A program made the translations under genes and the position numbers. A stretch of 64,000 bases of DNA from Pempheris klunzingeri (lineage: Eukaryota; Chordata; Actinopteri; Acropomatiformes; Pempheridae): assembly GCF_042242105.1 (NCBI RefSeq), contig NC_092035.1:5600977-5664976 (forward strand). The letters are read 5' to 3'. Positions 43,801-55,983 of this stretch are shown here, in pieces. Under the pieces are notes generated by a model, which worked only from the letters and a program-made list of their open reading frames with translations, was not told the origin of the DNA and ran no database searches. Positions within the stretch are counted from its first letter, which is position 1, and each line of letters starts with the position of its first letter.

Positions 43801-45188
43801 GCAGCAGGAGGATAATTTTCCGTCCGGTGGACTTTGGTTTGGTGTAAACCATGGAGCACCTCCAAGATCTGTCTCTCTACAAGCCCATGCTGAAATGAAT
43901 CTAGAGCAGAGTTATTCTTAGCTTTGCATGTCAACAGGAGCACATGCACAAGGGTCGGTCAGTTCTTTCAAAACGCCTACGAAGCAAATGTTTCATTGTT
44001 AAAAATGAAATACACACACAGGATTAAACATTAATAAATCAGCATTGTGGTGTCCATATAAGCGGAATTGCATCATGGCTCTGAAGCTAAATGTTGGGTG
44101 TAATCAGGGTTTTGATGATCATTAATTTTACTGTACTTTTCTTTGTCATGAACCAATCAAATCAGACCATAAAAGAGCCTTTTGTCAAATGTCTTTTTCA
44201 AGATGATGTAACTGAATAGAAAGTTACAGCATGCAATCATGTAGAAAAATAGTTAACATAACTTACATTCATGTTCTCGGGGAAGCCTGAATTTCCGCAG
44301 TAAAACCCTGTAAAGATAAAGATTAAAGGTTCATTCAAGAGTTAATAGCATGAACATAAAAGTCTGTCATTACTGGGCCTGGACATCATTAAAAATGTTA
44401 TAATATATTGTAGGGGTGTTTTACAAAAAGTAAAACTGAAAATGTCCAGAGAGTACTGAGGCTAGATATCAGTTATTAGGCCCATCGTTTCCATAACAAA
44501 TGGTCTACCTCATTATGTTGATTTTCTGTACTTGTTTCCTACATAAACTGTATAATAAAGAAAATAAAGTTTTCTTCCCAAACTGTATTACATGCAACCA
44601 AATCTAATGGATAAATAAAATACCATTGTTCACCTCACAATGCTGCACATACATGATAAAAAAATAAATATTTATTTGGCTAAAAGCTCCTGCTGTGTTC
44701 ATATTTTATGTGTGTGTGCTACTGATACCAGCAGATGTGTTTGCATGGCTCCTGCTCCTTGGTGAACACAGGGCAAGTGCACGTATGTGGGTCACCCAAG
44801 CACACCTGAAAAACATGAACAAGAGAACATGCTGAAGGATGCAAAACATTTCTTATGAGTTTGAGCAATACCCCGAATCAAAGAACAATTTACCTTGAAG
44901 TTTCTGGTCTCTCCCTCCTCTCTGAGCAGGAACCCTGTCGGGCCGAAGGATTTCAGCAGAAATATCGTTGTGGTCCCTATGAAAGTCCAAAATGAGGGTT
45001 TTGTCCACAGTGAAAGAGGGGGGAATCCAGGACCTCTCTTCTCTCTACAAAATAAAACAGGAAATGACAAGACAACATGAGACGAGACAAAAACGGAACT
45101 AGACAAAATACAGGATCATGACAGCTTGGTCTTGGTGCAGACTCACTGCAGCGCTGACTGTGTTCCTCCAGGCAGGTTTTTTGAACAT
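40860..45188 (-). CDS. zswim2: ZSWIM2 E3 ubiquitin ligase, coding exon split by Tc1
   Basis: Mammalian ZSWIM2 is a testis-expressed E3 ligase with SWIM, RING and ZZ fingers. Exons read on the minus strand: 45123-45188 (ends SLHQDQA), 44894-44976 (GPTGFLLREEGE), 44729-44805 (SWIM finger, CTCPVFTKEQEPCKHICW), 44268-44307, 43666-43889 and 43089-43340 (RING, CPICQEELLEKK to VKCPLCREDF). Then comes an exon made of 42971-42996 plus 41298-41356, interrupted by a Tc1 element. The last exon runs from about 41130-41160 to the stop at 40860. Across the insertion site the text reads CTVCSYLYLCEDC, a ZZ finger, with one TA target copy kept. Two oddities remain. The donor after SLHQDQA (GTCATG) is weak and leaves the phase wrong for the next exon. 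The second RING finger of mammalian ZSWIM2 is not found. This allele probably makes no normal protein. Confidence 0.8.
41357..41557 (+). repeat. Left terminal inverted repeat of Tc1
   Basis: It begins CAGGTGCTGGTCATATAATT and ends AAAATTAGAATATT. It pairs with 42767-42968. Confidence 0.9.
41676..42680 (+). CDS. Tc1 transposase (DD34E)
   Basis: It cuts and pastes its own element at TA sites. The frame gives 334 codons from ATG at 41676 (MGKTADL); an in-frame ATG at 41640 lies upstream but outside the family's usual start. The N-terminal half holds helix-turn-helix folds (VIAKEAGWSQSSVSKHI) and a basic GRKRCGRKK stretch. The catalytic triad is visible: Asp in FSDEST, Asp in FQQDLAPAH and Glu in NPIENLWG, with 34 residues between the last two. 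There is no stop or frameshift. Length is typical for the family (about 340). It is coded antisense to zswim2. Whether it is active cannot be told from sequence. Confidence 0.95.
   Translation: MGKTADLTVVQKTTIDTLHKEGKTQKVIAKEAGWSQSSVSKHINREAKGRKRCGRKKCTSNRDNRTLERIVKQNPFKNVGEIHKEWTAAGVSASRTTTHRRMQDMGFSCRIPRVKPLLNKRQRHKHLAWAKDKKDWTAAEWSKVMFSDESTFCMSFGNQGPRVWRKRGEAQNPRCLKLSVKFPQSVMVWGAMSSAGVGPLCFLRSKVNAAVYQEVLEHFMLPAADQLYGDADFIFQQDLAPAHSAKATSTWFKDHGIPVLNWPANSPDLNPIENLWGIVKRKMRYARPNNAEELKATIRATWALITPEQCQRLIDSMPRRIAAVIQAKGAPTKY
42767..42968 (-). repeat. Right terminal inverted repeat of Tc1
   Basis: The reverse complement of 41357-41557 with about three differences by eye. It ends at GACCAGCACCTG followed by TA. 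Confidence 0.9.
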
Positions 45189-46460
45189 CCTGTCTCTGCA
45201 GAATAAAGATATTGATCACCAATTGAACGAGTAATAATTTTTGATAACCAATTATGAAATGTTATATTAATTTCTTGGCTTAATGCTGTAGATACACATC
45301 TTAAAGGCTATTTTACATCTCCATTACATTTCAGAGGGAAACATTGTATCTTTTCTCCACTACATTTATTGGACAGCTACTTACTTTTTACATTAGAAAA
45401 CATATGAGGTGCTTGTATGATTTTATGCACTACAAACTACCAATATACCCGGAAGTATACAAAGTATCTAAGCCTCCACACTGTCAAAGCACACAGTAAA
45501 ATACTATTGCATGCATTCATCACTGACAACAGAAATAAAGACAAATATATAAGTAAATAAACAAAAATACTCCGAAATAAAAGCCAGCTGTGCACATGCA
45601 AAGCTATAGACCTCTGGGCTCACCACCAGGATGCACCTTTGTTGCTAAGTCGAAAACGAGGAGGTAGTTTGGGCTGGTAACACTAGCTAGTTAGTCTTCA
45701 CGACTAGTTTAATACTGAATATGACTTAACCAGCCACACGTTATCCCAGCAACACGACTCTAACTTGAGTTTAACAAGACGTTGCTGGTTAAATTACCTC
45801 CACTCTTTTACTACTTCCGGTCAATGCAGCGTATTAAAGATCCCACTATGTATTTGTCACCCTATCAGATTAATACACTTACCTCTGGAGTCCAAGAACG
45901 CCGTAGCCATGGTAACCTCCCTGTTGCCAAAGACTCCTTTGCCCTGCAGAGGGCGCCGTTGCTAAGGAATAGAAGCCTGCTTGCTGATTGGTCCGTTTCG
46001 TTCTGCCACATTCAAAGCAGTTGTGTCGTAAAAACAGAATATCAGCTGAATATTATACTGTAAATTTATGATTCATTTAACAGCTAAAATAAGTCTTTTA
46101 GGTCAGGGACTCAACTTTTTGACCTAATAAGAAAATTTGAGTGTCATGTAGATAAAACTCTCTGATAATAAATATTAACAGTATTATTTGTAGTAGTATT
46201 TATGAATATATCAAGTATAGATGCAAAAAAAGAAGCACAGATAAACAATCACCAGGTTGCACTCTATGCAATAAAGTCAATTCAATAAGTTGGTTCTGAT
46301 TTATAAAACTCAGATCCTAAAGATAAACAGACAGGACATTAAAGTGCACTTATATCATGTAGGCTACATGTTATATATAATATAAAAGATACAGTTTAGT
46401 TGTTATCAATTATATTGGCCCTTTGTAATACCCATTACTCTGTGGGGATGTCCTTCTATC
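45189..46460. promoter_or_regulatory. Upstream region between zswim2 and calcrl
   Basis: A possible 5' non-coding exon of zswim2 ends at 45883 with a strong GTAAGTG donor on the minus strand. Its acceptor would be at 45196-45201, joining the exon that holds the zswim2 start. An ATG at 45910 in it would open only a short upstream frame ending in that next exon. The rest is AT-rich spacer. Confidence 0.35.
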
Positions 46461-46499
46461 TGCCTCCTCAAAAGGCAAGCATGTGATGTCATCCTCAGC

Positions 46500-46678
46500 C
46501 CCAGTCAGTTTTTATCAGGACAGCTCAGTGTCGCCTCTGACTCTGCTGCGAAAACACTCACACCACAGGACTAATCTATAAGAAATCACAAAAACAGCGT
46601 TATCTTCCTGCAAAAGTTAAAGTCTCAAACTGAAGGATTACTCTCCACTGTTTTTATTATCCTGCTGCTCCTACAAAG
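46500..46678 (+). other. Probable non-coding first exon of calcrl
   Basis: CTCCTACAAAG followed by GTAAGTTT at 46679 is a near-perfect splice donor in otherwise non-repetitive, promoter-like DNA. The first coding exon of calcrl begins at an acceptor at 49018-49019, seven bases before the ATG, so an upstream untranslated exon is required. The 5' limit is a guess. Confidence 0.5.
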
Positions 46679-49019
46679 GTAAGTTTTTTAATAGTTAGTC
46701 AGGATGTAGACTGCGATCACTGTTCACAGACTGTGGTTACAGAGCTCCAAACTGGCAAAATATATTGAACTAAAAGTGGTGTACTTAACATTATATGCTG
46801 CAGGGCACATGGAAAACTGGAATGCACACATGAAGGTGTGAAGGGGCAGAAAAACAAAACAAAAAAAAGGTTAAAATACAGTTTGGAAGAAAGGTATCTC
46901 TCTACTTTGCCCCCAGGATCAGTTTATCTACCAATTAATCAAAAAAGATTTCCGAGGGTTACATACGTGCCACATATTTACTGATTTCTTTAAACAGTAA
47001 AATGATGTTTCAGATATGGTGAACAAGCTGAACCCACCTGCATTTCTTTGTCACACCTAACGAGAACAGTCTGCTCACATGGTGGACATAAAATGGTGAA
47101 ATGAGGTTTTCTAGGCTGAAACTGTGTTTCTAATAAAGTGGACCTCACATGGTCCGGTGCAGATGGCCCACACAATAAGGAGTAACACCGCTTTCAGTTA
47201 TTAGGTGTCTTTGTAGGCCATTAAGGAGATATACTGTATGTGTTTGGGTGTGATCAAGAGGATATTAATGACAAAACTGACAAAGATTTCCTGAATTAGC
47301 AGGGGGGGGGGGTTGGAAATGAACACGGCCTGTTGGTCTGTCATTATATTCTAATCTTATTCCAAACGAGACCTTAAAGGAGGTTTTATAAGGAAATGTG
47401 TGGGTGGTTTTAAGGTAAAGTGATGCAGCTGATATAGATACTTGGATATCTCTTTTCTGAGAACTGATGAACACGCTTTAGGTCAGAAAATGAGACTCAT
47501 CATTTATACTGTGAAGCAGATATGATCTCACCGCTTCATCATTACGAAACTCATCATGTTCCGCTAATTTGCAACCATGAAACGTATGTAAATCTTCAAA
47601 ACTTCATACTCAAGTTTAAAAGAAGGGGTCAGTTGTGTTGTTACGATCGGGTTTTTTATGGTGTTTTTTGCTGTTTTGTAGTGTTTCCTTGTTGAGTTGT
47701 GTGCATTTGTGTAAAAGCCTCTAGAGGCTGCTTAAGGTTCTTGATATATTCTTGTATCTATGAATAAAAGAAGAAAAAAAAATGTAAATCAACTGTGTGT
47801 ATGTCAATGTGCTATACCACTAAAAGGCTAATATTTATCCTTGCAAACAGTCTCTGTTACTAATTTAGGCCAACAACTTCAGCTTATCACACATATTTAC
47901 CCACTTTAAGAAGCATTATGATACACTGTTATTTTGAGATCATGAACCATTTCTTTCTATATATACTATATTGTATATACTGTGGATACGAGAAAAAGAG
48001 TGACAGAGACTTTTTTTTTCTGACTATAAAATAATCAGATATAGTTCAAATCAAATCAGCTTCATTTGTACAGCACTTTACATACAACACAGCGGATCCA
48101 AAGTGCTTCACATCACACACAGAGGAAAGAAAAAGACAAAATAACCAGCGTGATGGTAAATATCCATGATAGTAATAGTAATAGGAGAGGCACGTGGTCA
48201 CACACAGCCCATAGTGGCACAGACCTTTAGTTTAGGGACAGTTAAATGCTACAGAGCAGAAGTGCTAAATCGAACATAACCTGTGTTTCTATTACTGTTA
48301 TTGCTTTTACTATTTTTACCACCAGTACATAATATAATCATAATCATAATTTTCACTGCCGTCACACCTCCTGCACTTTAGAAAACAAAAACCGAATCAC
48401 CATCTATAGTCTTGAAAAACTCCAAAATGTGCTTCCAAAATAATAATTTCTTATCAAAATAACAAAAGAGTTTTTGTGTATAATGAAATGTTGAGAATGT
48501 CGCACACCCTATTTTAATGATTTTTTTTAATATCACTTTCAATTGGAGCAGCATATGAGCTGAAAGCATGTGTTTACTCTGAGTAAGTGCAGCACATGCT
48601 CATACTGCATTTGCCATATTGATGTCTTTTGGCTTAACCTTGGTTAAACTTGCCCAACGTGCATAATAAGCATGCAGGAAGGAAACTGTGGGGAGCAGAG
48701 GAAGCAAAAGGCCAAATCTGTAACCTTAACGTCCAAAAAAGGGGAGACCTGCCATTGCAAAGTAAAAACATGGGTTTGGAGGACAGTTGTGCTACTAGTT
48801 TTGTTTACATGGCTTTAGATAGGGCACAGGTTACGGAACTGGACATTGTTTAATATAACAATAATATAATTTATAGTTTGATCAAGTCAAACAGAAGGAG
48901 CCTGATTCCAGCTCCTGGATTAGTTAGTATTGGTTTTAGACCTCCTGTTGGTCTGTGTGGTTTCATGTATCACAAAGTCTTAATACTCTTTCCTTGTCTC
49001 ACTCACAAACTTTCCTCAG
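46679..49019. other. calcrl first intron with repeat fragment
   Basis: No coding signal. At about 48050-48135 a retroposon-tail-like piece is present (AAATCAGCTTCATTTGTACA, CACTTTACATACAAC, AAAGTGCTTCACATC). A poly-G run lies near 47302. Confidence 0.4.
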
Positions 49020-49026
49020 AATTCCC

Positions 49027-52000
49027 ATGATGATCCGAGCACAGATGGATGTAAACTGCTTCATGGTCCTGCTGGTGCTGTGCGCCCTCAATAAGGTAGC
49101 GGGTGGATCTGTGCCCTAGTTTGCCTGAAATGTGCTGTTTTAGTATGTTTATGTTGCCTCACCCTTGGTTTTAAGATAACATAAGATAAGATAACATAAA
49201 ATAATCTAACATAAAATAACATAACATAACATAACATAAATTTGTGATTAAAAGTATGAAATAATGACAGACGTTTTATTTTGTTCTACTACATTTTGTT
49301 TTTAGCTGTTTAGGTTTCTGGGTTTCCTGTTTTTTGACCACACATTGGTAACATCTGTTCTGTTTTTAGAATATTTATAACCATAACTAAATTCATACAG
49401 CGTCTGCAGTTCTTCACCCCTAACACGCAGCACTCTGCCCCGTCCTGTCATTTCAAACCCTTCACTTGATTGGCTATATACTCTAATCCTCCTGATGCAG
49501 CCATTAAAGGGCAACTCCACTGATTTAGCATTGCACTACCTTAAAGTAGAGGGACTTATAAGAGACAGATTAAAAAAAGAAAAACTCAAAATTGTAGTGG
49601 CAGAGGCTGAGATACACAAACTTTTAGGTGCTGATATGGGTAAAACCTGATCCTACACTTCCCATAATGCAACATGAGAGCATCTCTGCCTACCTGGTTC
49701 ATGTGTCAATACCACTTCTGTAATATTTCCATATTTACTTTGAAACAGTTGCTATAGATATACTCCAATAAAAGTGCATTAAAATGATCTATATCATGTA
49801 TTTTATCATCTTAAATTCCCATTTGTTATCACTTCAGAGTTGTAGTCTCATTATGTGTTTTATGTTTGTGTGTCTGTGTGTGGTGCTGAATTTCAATGGC
49901 CTCAACAGCTTGTGTTGGCGAACCCTGAAGATGACTATGACGAGCATCTGAACCACCGGGGCGAACACACGTCGACAAGGAACCAAATCGCCACAGCCCA
50001 GTACGAATGTTTCCAGCGGATTGTGAAAGAATCACACAAAACAAACGGTAACAAACCACCATATCTCAGAAAGCATGCATTTTTTTTTTATGTCAATGTT
50101 ATCCATCACATATATATATTTATACTGCAACAACATGTTTCTACGTGTGTCAGCAGAGCCGCAGTGCAACACGACGTGGGATGGGTGGCTGTGCTGGGAT
50201 GAAAGTGAAGCTGGAACAATAGAGCAGAGCTGTCCAGACTATTATAAAGACTTTGACCCTCGTGGTAAACGTCCTTTTGCCATCTATGACTTTTGTCACT
50301 CCAGTAACAGCACATTAACCTTTACTTACTTTATAAACCTTTTATATTTTGGTGTAATGTTGAGCTGAGACAATAAGTGTGGACATTTATTTAAAAAGAC
50401 TTTACATGATATGTATTTTTTAAAACTATTCAGCTAGCTCTCTGATTATGGTTAAGACAATGTGAACTTTCTTTTATTTTCTTCCTGAGAGTCATTTGTG
50501 AAGACTGATGCCACTTTTGTGTCTGTGTGCTAACCAGAAAGCAGTCCAGATGTGGTTAGCTGAGCATAAAGACTAGCAGAAAGGCTCTCCAAAGTTTAAA
50601 AATGCATTTGAAGAGCAGTAATTGACATGCTCTATATCGTTTGTTTAATTTGTACACAAACAGAAATGTAAAAACAATGTAAATGTGAAAGCAGAAATGT
50701 AAAATTGTGATTTTAGGGAGATTAAATGTTGAAGAGCTTTTGAAGAAAGCCAGGTCAGATGAGAGTCGCATCAATCTCTCAAAAATTAAATGAATGAGAG
50801 TATTTCCCAATAAGCTAAGTAGGCCAGTCTCATATCGTCAGCATAGAATATTCAAAAGAGAAACAGCATGTTTTACTTCTCTTCACACCTGCTTCTTGAT
50901 CTCAAATTCACAGCGGTGGCATCCAAAGTCTGCACAGAGACAGGCGAGTGGGGACGCCACCCAGAGAGCAACAGGACATGGACGAACTTCACAAACTGCA
51001 AAGCCAACACCACACATCACGGCACAGTAAGGAGGATTAACAGCAGTTTAGAAATAAAGACGGACGCTGCGTGAAGCAGTTTGTAAAGTTGTGCTCATTT
51101 TGCTTTCTTGCAGGCAGCGATGACTCACTTCTACTTGGTTATGATTGGTCACGGTCTGTCGCTGGTATCGTTGCTTATATCATTGGGGATATTCTTCCAT
51201 TTTAAGTAAGTGTGGTACAACTTTCCCTTTTCTAATGTCTACATGTATGAAAAGCATATGTTTTCAAGGTTGTGAAATATGAAAAGCATCTTGGTAAATA
51301 AAACAAATTGTTTTACGAGTGTGTAAAATGATTTAATACCTCTTTTCAATAAAGCTTACTCCTAACTCGCCAGGGTTGCTGCAGCTATAAATATTAGTAA
51401 ATCATTATTATTCCACAAGTATCTGGAGTTATGCATGTCAATAAATTGTCAGTTAACTGGATTTTGGTGCAGATGCTCAACATGTCCTCCAGATGCTACT
51501 ACAAATAGAGAAAGTGGGCGAATGAACACTAGATTTTAAGGCCCTCTTACACAGTGCTAATATCTTTAAAGCATTAATGAATCAATTAGTTATACCTAAT
51601 AAGGCTTGTAGTTACTTTATACTGTGTTCACTTTTTATATTGTTGCCTTGTCTCAGTTCAGTTATTCTTTAAGTTGTCAGATTCATCTAATGAGTGCCTC
51701 CTCTTCCTCAGGAGTCTGAGCTGCCAGAGGATAACACTCCACAAAAACCTCTTCCTCTCCTTCGTGCTAAACTCACTCATCACCGTCGTCTGGCTCACAA
51801 CAGTGGTGAAGAAACAGGGACACACGTATAACGATTCAGTGAGTGGTTCATATTTCTGTATCTGATGCTGAATCTGCCCGGATATTATTTTTTCAGCAAA
51901 GACGTGGCGGCTCATGTTTCTTTTTTTGCTTCCAGGCAAGCTGTAAGCTGCTCATGTTCATCCACCTGTACTTGCTGAGCTGCAACTATTTCTGGATGCT

Positions 52001-53384
52001 TTGTGAGGGCATCTACCTGCACACGCTGATTGTTGTGGCCGTGTTTGCAGAAAAGCAGCATCTCATGTGGTATTATCTCCTGGGGTGGGGTAAGTAAGCA
52101 TTTCTGTAACTGTTTCATTATGCACATTTGATTGTCATACACCAAAATGTCATAAATGTTGAAATGCAGGTTTCCCACTCGTGCCGGCGGTGATACATTC
52201 AATAGCACGACACTGCTACTATAACGACAAGTGAGTCCTCCAGATCATCAGATAGACAGAAGATATCACTATAAGTGTTGTGTTTCCACTCTAAACTAAA
52301 ACTATCTCCTCCATGCATTCACAGATGTTGGGTCAGCTCAGATACTTCCCTGCTCTACATCATCCACGGCCCCATCTGCGCCGCGTTGGTGGTAAGTAAC
52401 AAGCTAATGTGGGACATCCAGAGGTACTTTTCACTAAAGACAAACAACCACAACATAAAGTTTTTCTTTCCAGGTGAATCTTTTCTTCCTGCTCAACATT
52501 GTTCGGGTCCTCATCACCAAGCTGAGGGTGACGCACCAGGCCGAGTCCAGCCTTTACATGAGAGCGGTGAGAGCCACCCTCATCCTCATCCCTCTGCTCG
52601 GCATCCAGTTTGTCCTGCTCCCCTACAAGCCCCAGGATCACTGGGTCTTTGAGATCTACATGTACATCATGGAAATCCTCATGCACTACCAGGTCAGTAC
52701 ATACACATCCAATGCTGCCAATAACACATGCAAAAAACATGACCAAATACTGACAAAAATCACTACCACGACGGTGGTTTAAAATGACAAATATCTCAAG
52801 ATTAAGAGCATGAACGTGTGTCACTGTAAACCTCTGACGGTTCTTGTGCAGCTGTTTAAGCTTAAAGGATTTCCTGTCTTGTGCATTTTCTCAAGAAACC
52901 TTTTTTTCCACATGCAGGGTTTCCTGGTTTCTACAATATTCTGCTTCTTCAACGGGGAGGTGAGTAATGAGCTGCATTCAGCATTGATATTGATACTGGT
53001 AGCATCTCTCTAGATCAAGGTTAGATTTTGCTACCTGTTTTAGGTGTGACAGACAGAGTTGGTGCCTGCATAGTACACTACCAGGGAAACATTTTAAAGG
53101 GCTAATACTGAAATCTTATTCATTTCTTATTATTTATAGAATATATTAAGAAAGAACATTTGTGTCCCCTCTTGCAGGTCCAGAGTGTCCTGCGAAGGCA
53201 CTGGAATCAACAGCGGATGCAGTTTGCTGGCACGTTCGCCAATGCCGACTTCTTCCGCTCAGCCTCCTACGTGACATCGTCGCTCACGGAGGTCCACCGC
53301 TGCTACAGCATCGAAAGCCACACTGAGCACATGAACGGCAAGAGCTACTCAGACATATTCAGATCGGACAGCCCTTTCGTGTGA
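49027..53384 (+). CDS. calcrl: Calcitonin receptor-like receptor (class B GPCR)
   Basis: With RAMP partners it forms receptors for CGRP and adrenomedullin at the plasma membrane and signals mainly through Gs. Twelve coding exons join in frame to 465 codons (human 461): 49027-49095, 49909-50047, 50157-50264, 50914-51026, 51114-51205, 51712-51838, 51936-52089, 52170-52230, 52325-52391, 52474-52692, 52918-52959, 53178-53384. A signal peptide ([11 protein letters not shown]) is followed by the hormone-binding ectodomain with its cysteines and the WDGWLCWD motif. N-glycosylation sites follow in NRTW and NFTN. Seven membrane spans follow, with family phrases [63 protein letters not shown] and FCFFNGEVQ. 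The gene matches CALCRL rather than CALCR. Teleosts often keep two copies (a and b); which one this is cannot be said. Confidence 0.95.
49170..49240. repeat. AACAT pentamer minisatellite
   Basis: Tandem ATAACATAA- and AACAT-type units in the second intron of calcrl. Simple expansion, no other signal. Confidence 0.7.
50535..50665 (+). mobile_element. Fragment of the 55-kb MITE family
   Basis: GTGGTTAGCTGAGCATAAAG, GACTAGCAGAAAGG and TTGTTTAATTTGTACACAAA match the interior of the element at 55139-55452 (TTAGCTTAGCATAAAGACTG and GCTTGTTTAATTTG). It is a truncated copy in intron 4 of calcrl. Confidence 0.5.
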
Positions 53385-54130
53385 AGATGGCCCTCGATGT
53401 TCAGCACTCGAGGCTCGGCGCTCAACCACTGTTTCTTTGACTTCTCCCATGTTACAAAGATTGATGTCAAGATTTTTTTTTTTGGAGTTACTCTTCTGTT
53501 CATCACATCTGACCTTTTCTTTCATTTGACATTTTCCCATCTCCCAGCCAAGAAAACTCATATATTTGACTTTTTTATTTGACCGAAGACCAAAGACACT
53601 GTTTCGTTAGCATCATTTACATCCACAAATTCTGAAAGGGCCTGTTGGTGGATGTAAGAAAGACCATATGAATCAACCAGCCTCAATACATGTCATTAAA
53701 AGAAGGAATAATGCTTTTTTGGAGCAAACTTGAAGAGTCTTCACTGAACAAGAAGCTATTCTACTGAGCTGACTGTTATGACAGAAGAGAGAAGTGGTGA
53801 TTTTTTTTTTTCTGGGCATTTTGAGGATATTCATCCAATTTACAAATAGCTAGTTATTAGCAAATGGAGCTGTGGAAAGGAAATGCACGAAAACCCTGTT
53901 TAATTACCTCTTGATGTCTGGAAAAGCACGTCAGGTTGTAGTTGTAGGCACATAAATCGGTGGGAGAGCTCTTCGTTAACGTCGAGTCCCGGCTGGTGGG
54001 AGCGAGCCGTCGAAGGATGTGGTCAGTATGTATACAAGCTTTCAAAAAAGGAAAGGCGCTATGAATCTTCTGGTTAGAACTCGACAAGTAAAATGTAAGA
54101 AAGTACAAACACAAAAAAGAATAAATAAAC
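53385..54130 (+). other. calcrl 3' untranslated region
   Basis: No coding signal. AATAAA occurs twice, overlapping, at 54120-54129, and a further one at 55978-55983. The proximal pair is the more likely end, because two transposons lie before the distal one. Confidence 0.4.
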
Positions 54131-54718
54131 TGATAGCTTGCTTTGCTAAATGTCAGTCCTGCTTTTCTATTTATGTATGATTTCCTTCAGATAAGTTAAA
54201 AACAAGTAATGAGATTGTTTTATATGCTAGTCTGGCTCTGACTTAACACTCTCTTAGATTTTTTCTTTGGCTTTATTCCAAAATGCTGGAGAAATGATGG
54301 TCACAAAGGGAAAAAATGACTGAAAATTGCATGTGTTTGTACATATATTTGAGTATGAATATATATAAAGGCACAAAATATGATGAGAACTTTGCATTTA
54401 GACAGACGTAAGTGTACTTTGTATATTTTTCCACTCAGCATTTTGTATGCCTTATACATCTTTTCCACATCTGGTTAATTAGTAATGTTATGAGTGAAAA
54501 TGTCACGTTACATGTTTTTAGAAGAGTTTTTATGTCTAGGAAACAAATTCAGCAGGAACTGATTTCTGTCTTTAACATCCAGTCAGTCTACAGTATGTGT
54601 GAAGATAAAGTTGCCTGTCAGGACTCAGATGAGTGAAGAGCTGCTGGTTTCAGCCTTCCAAATCTATTATCACTATTATCTCACTATAATGCTTAAATCA
54701 TCCAAAGTGGAAAAATAA

Positions 54719-54893
54719 TTAGGGATAGTTTGACACTTGGCTTTTTGGCAAGAGTTGGCTGGCTTAGTTTAGCATTAGCATTTAGTCCGTAAAGCTTGTG
54801 AATGAACACAAAATATCTGGTTTGGCTTTATCTTTGGGGCCAGGCTGGCTGGAAAACTCTTGGCTCGCATTCCCAAAATGTCAAACTATTCCT
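54719..54893. mobile_element. MITE, short copy
   Basis: The left end AGGGATAGTTTGACACTTGG is the near reverse complement of the right end CCCAAAATGTCAAACTATTC. The ends match those of the copy at 55139-55452. The interior (GGCTTAGTTTAGCATTAGCA) is a shortened version. Confidence 0.65.
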
Positions 54894-55138
54894 TTAAATG
54901 TGCTGCACTGAGCCCAGAATTAAAACCTGCTAAAATGCTTACTATAATTACTTTTTCTCTCAGTTGAAATCACAGAATATATTGTTTGTGTACTATAACT
55001 ATTTCTAAGACATGATTGATGTGACAGGTAGTGTATTTTTGCTATAAGTGTGGGTACATAGCCACGTATTTATCATACTGCACAAAGTACAGTACGTGTT
55101 ACTTTGTCTAGACTCTGACTGGTGGCAGTCATTTCTTA

Positions 55139-55452
55139 CAGCAATAGTTTGACACTTTGGGAAATATGTTAATTTGCTTTCTTGCTGGAGATTCTTGATG
55201 TGACTCTCTGCGTGGTTAATATGTATCCAGCAGTTAGCTTAGCTTAGCATAAAGACTGGAAGCAGAGGGAAACAGCTAGCATGGCTCTCCCTGAGGCAAA
55301 ATCCACCTACCGGCACCACTAAAGCTCGCAAATTAACACGTAATTGCTTGTTTAATTTGTTTAATGCTTTCTGTCTTCATGCTGAACTCATCTTCTCATC
55401 TAACTTTTGGCAAGAAAGCAAATAAGTTTGTTTTAAAATGTCAAACTATTTG
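55139..55452. mobile_element. MITE with terminal inverted repeats
   Basis: The left end carries AATAGTTTGACACTTTGGG and TTTGCTTTCTTGCTGG. The right end carries TTGGCAAGAAAGCAAA and AAATGTCAAACTATTTGC, the imperfect inverse. The interior holds TTAGCTTAGCATAAAGACTG, AAACAGCTAGCATGGCTC and AATCCACCTACCGGCACC. This is one of the commonest short non-autonomous DNA elements of percomorph fish. No coding capacity. Confidence 0.75.
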
Positions 55453-55983
55453 CAGACATCTGTGTGACTTTGCAACATGCAGAATATCAATAATAATAAT
55501 TGGCTTGTATTGCCATTAACATGGGCTACATTGGAAAATAAAAATAAAAATATGTGTACAAAATATTGTAAACTCAAGGTTCACTTACTGACTTTCCATG
55601 GAGCTTTCAACCATATTCTACTGCCTTCTTTAACAAATTTGTTATTAACAAACGTGATAATAAGAGTTCTTATATGAGGGAGAACTTTTATCGCTGACTC
55701 TAGTTCCATTCTCTGAAGAAGGCCATGGAAAATGGTAAAAAGCCCTGCAAAAAGCTAGTCAGTGAACCTTGAGTTTAGGATATTTTAGTACATGTTCTGA
55801 TGCGTTTTCCGAATGAGAAGAATGAACCTTGATGTTAAAGAAGTATGTATATAAAACACAAATGTGAGCTATTACACATTTAAATGATTCTAGTCTCAGT
55901 GTTGGATAGTATTTTCATTTTTGTAACATAGTTTTGTCAATGAATCCAGACAGTGTTTGTTAATTCTGGATGCTGTAAATAAA

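Noticed and set aside
45883-45910. ATG at 45910 as the zswim2 start codon
   Set aside because: Joined to the next exon at 45195 it runs into a stop within that exon and its frame differs from SLHQDQA; more likely an upstream open frame.
47640-47790. Possible retrocopy or 3' end with AATAAA and an A run
   Set aside because: Only a signal and an A-rich stretch are seen, with no coding sequence upstream.
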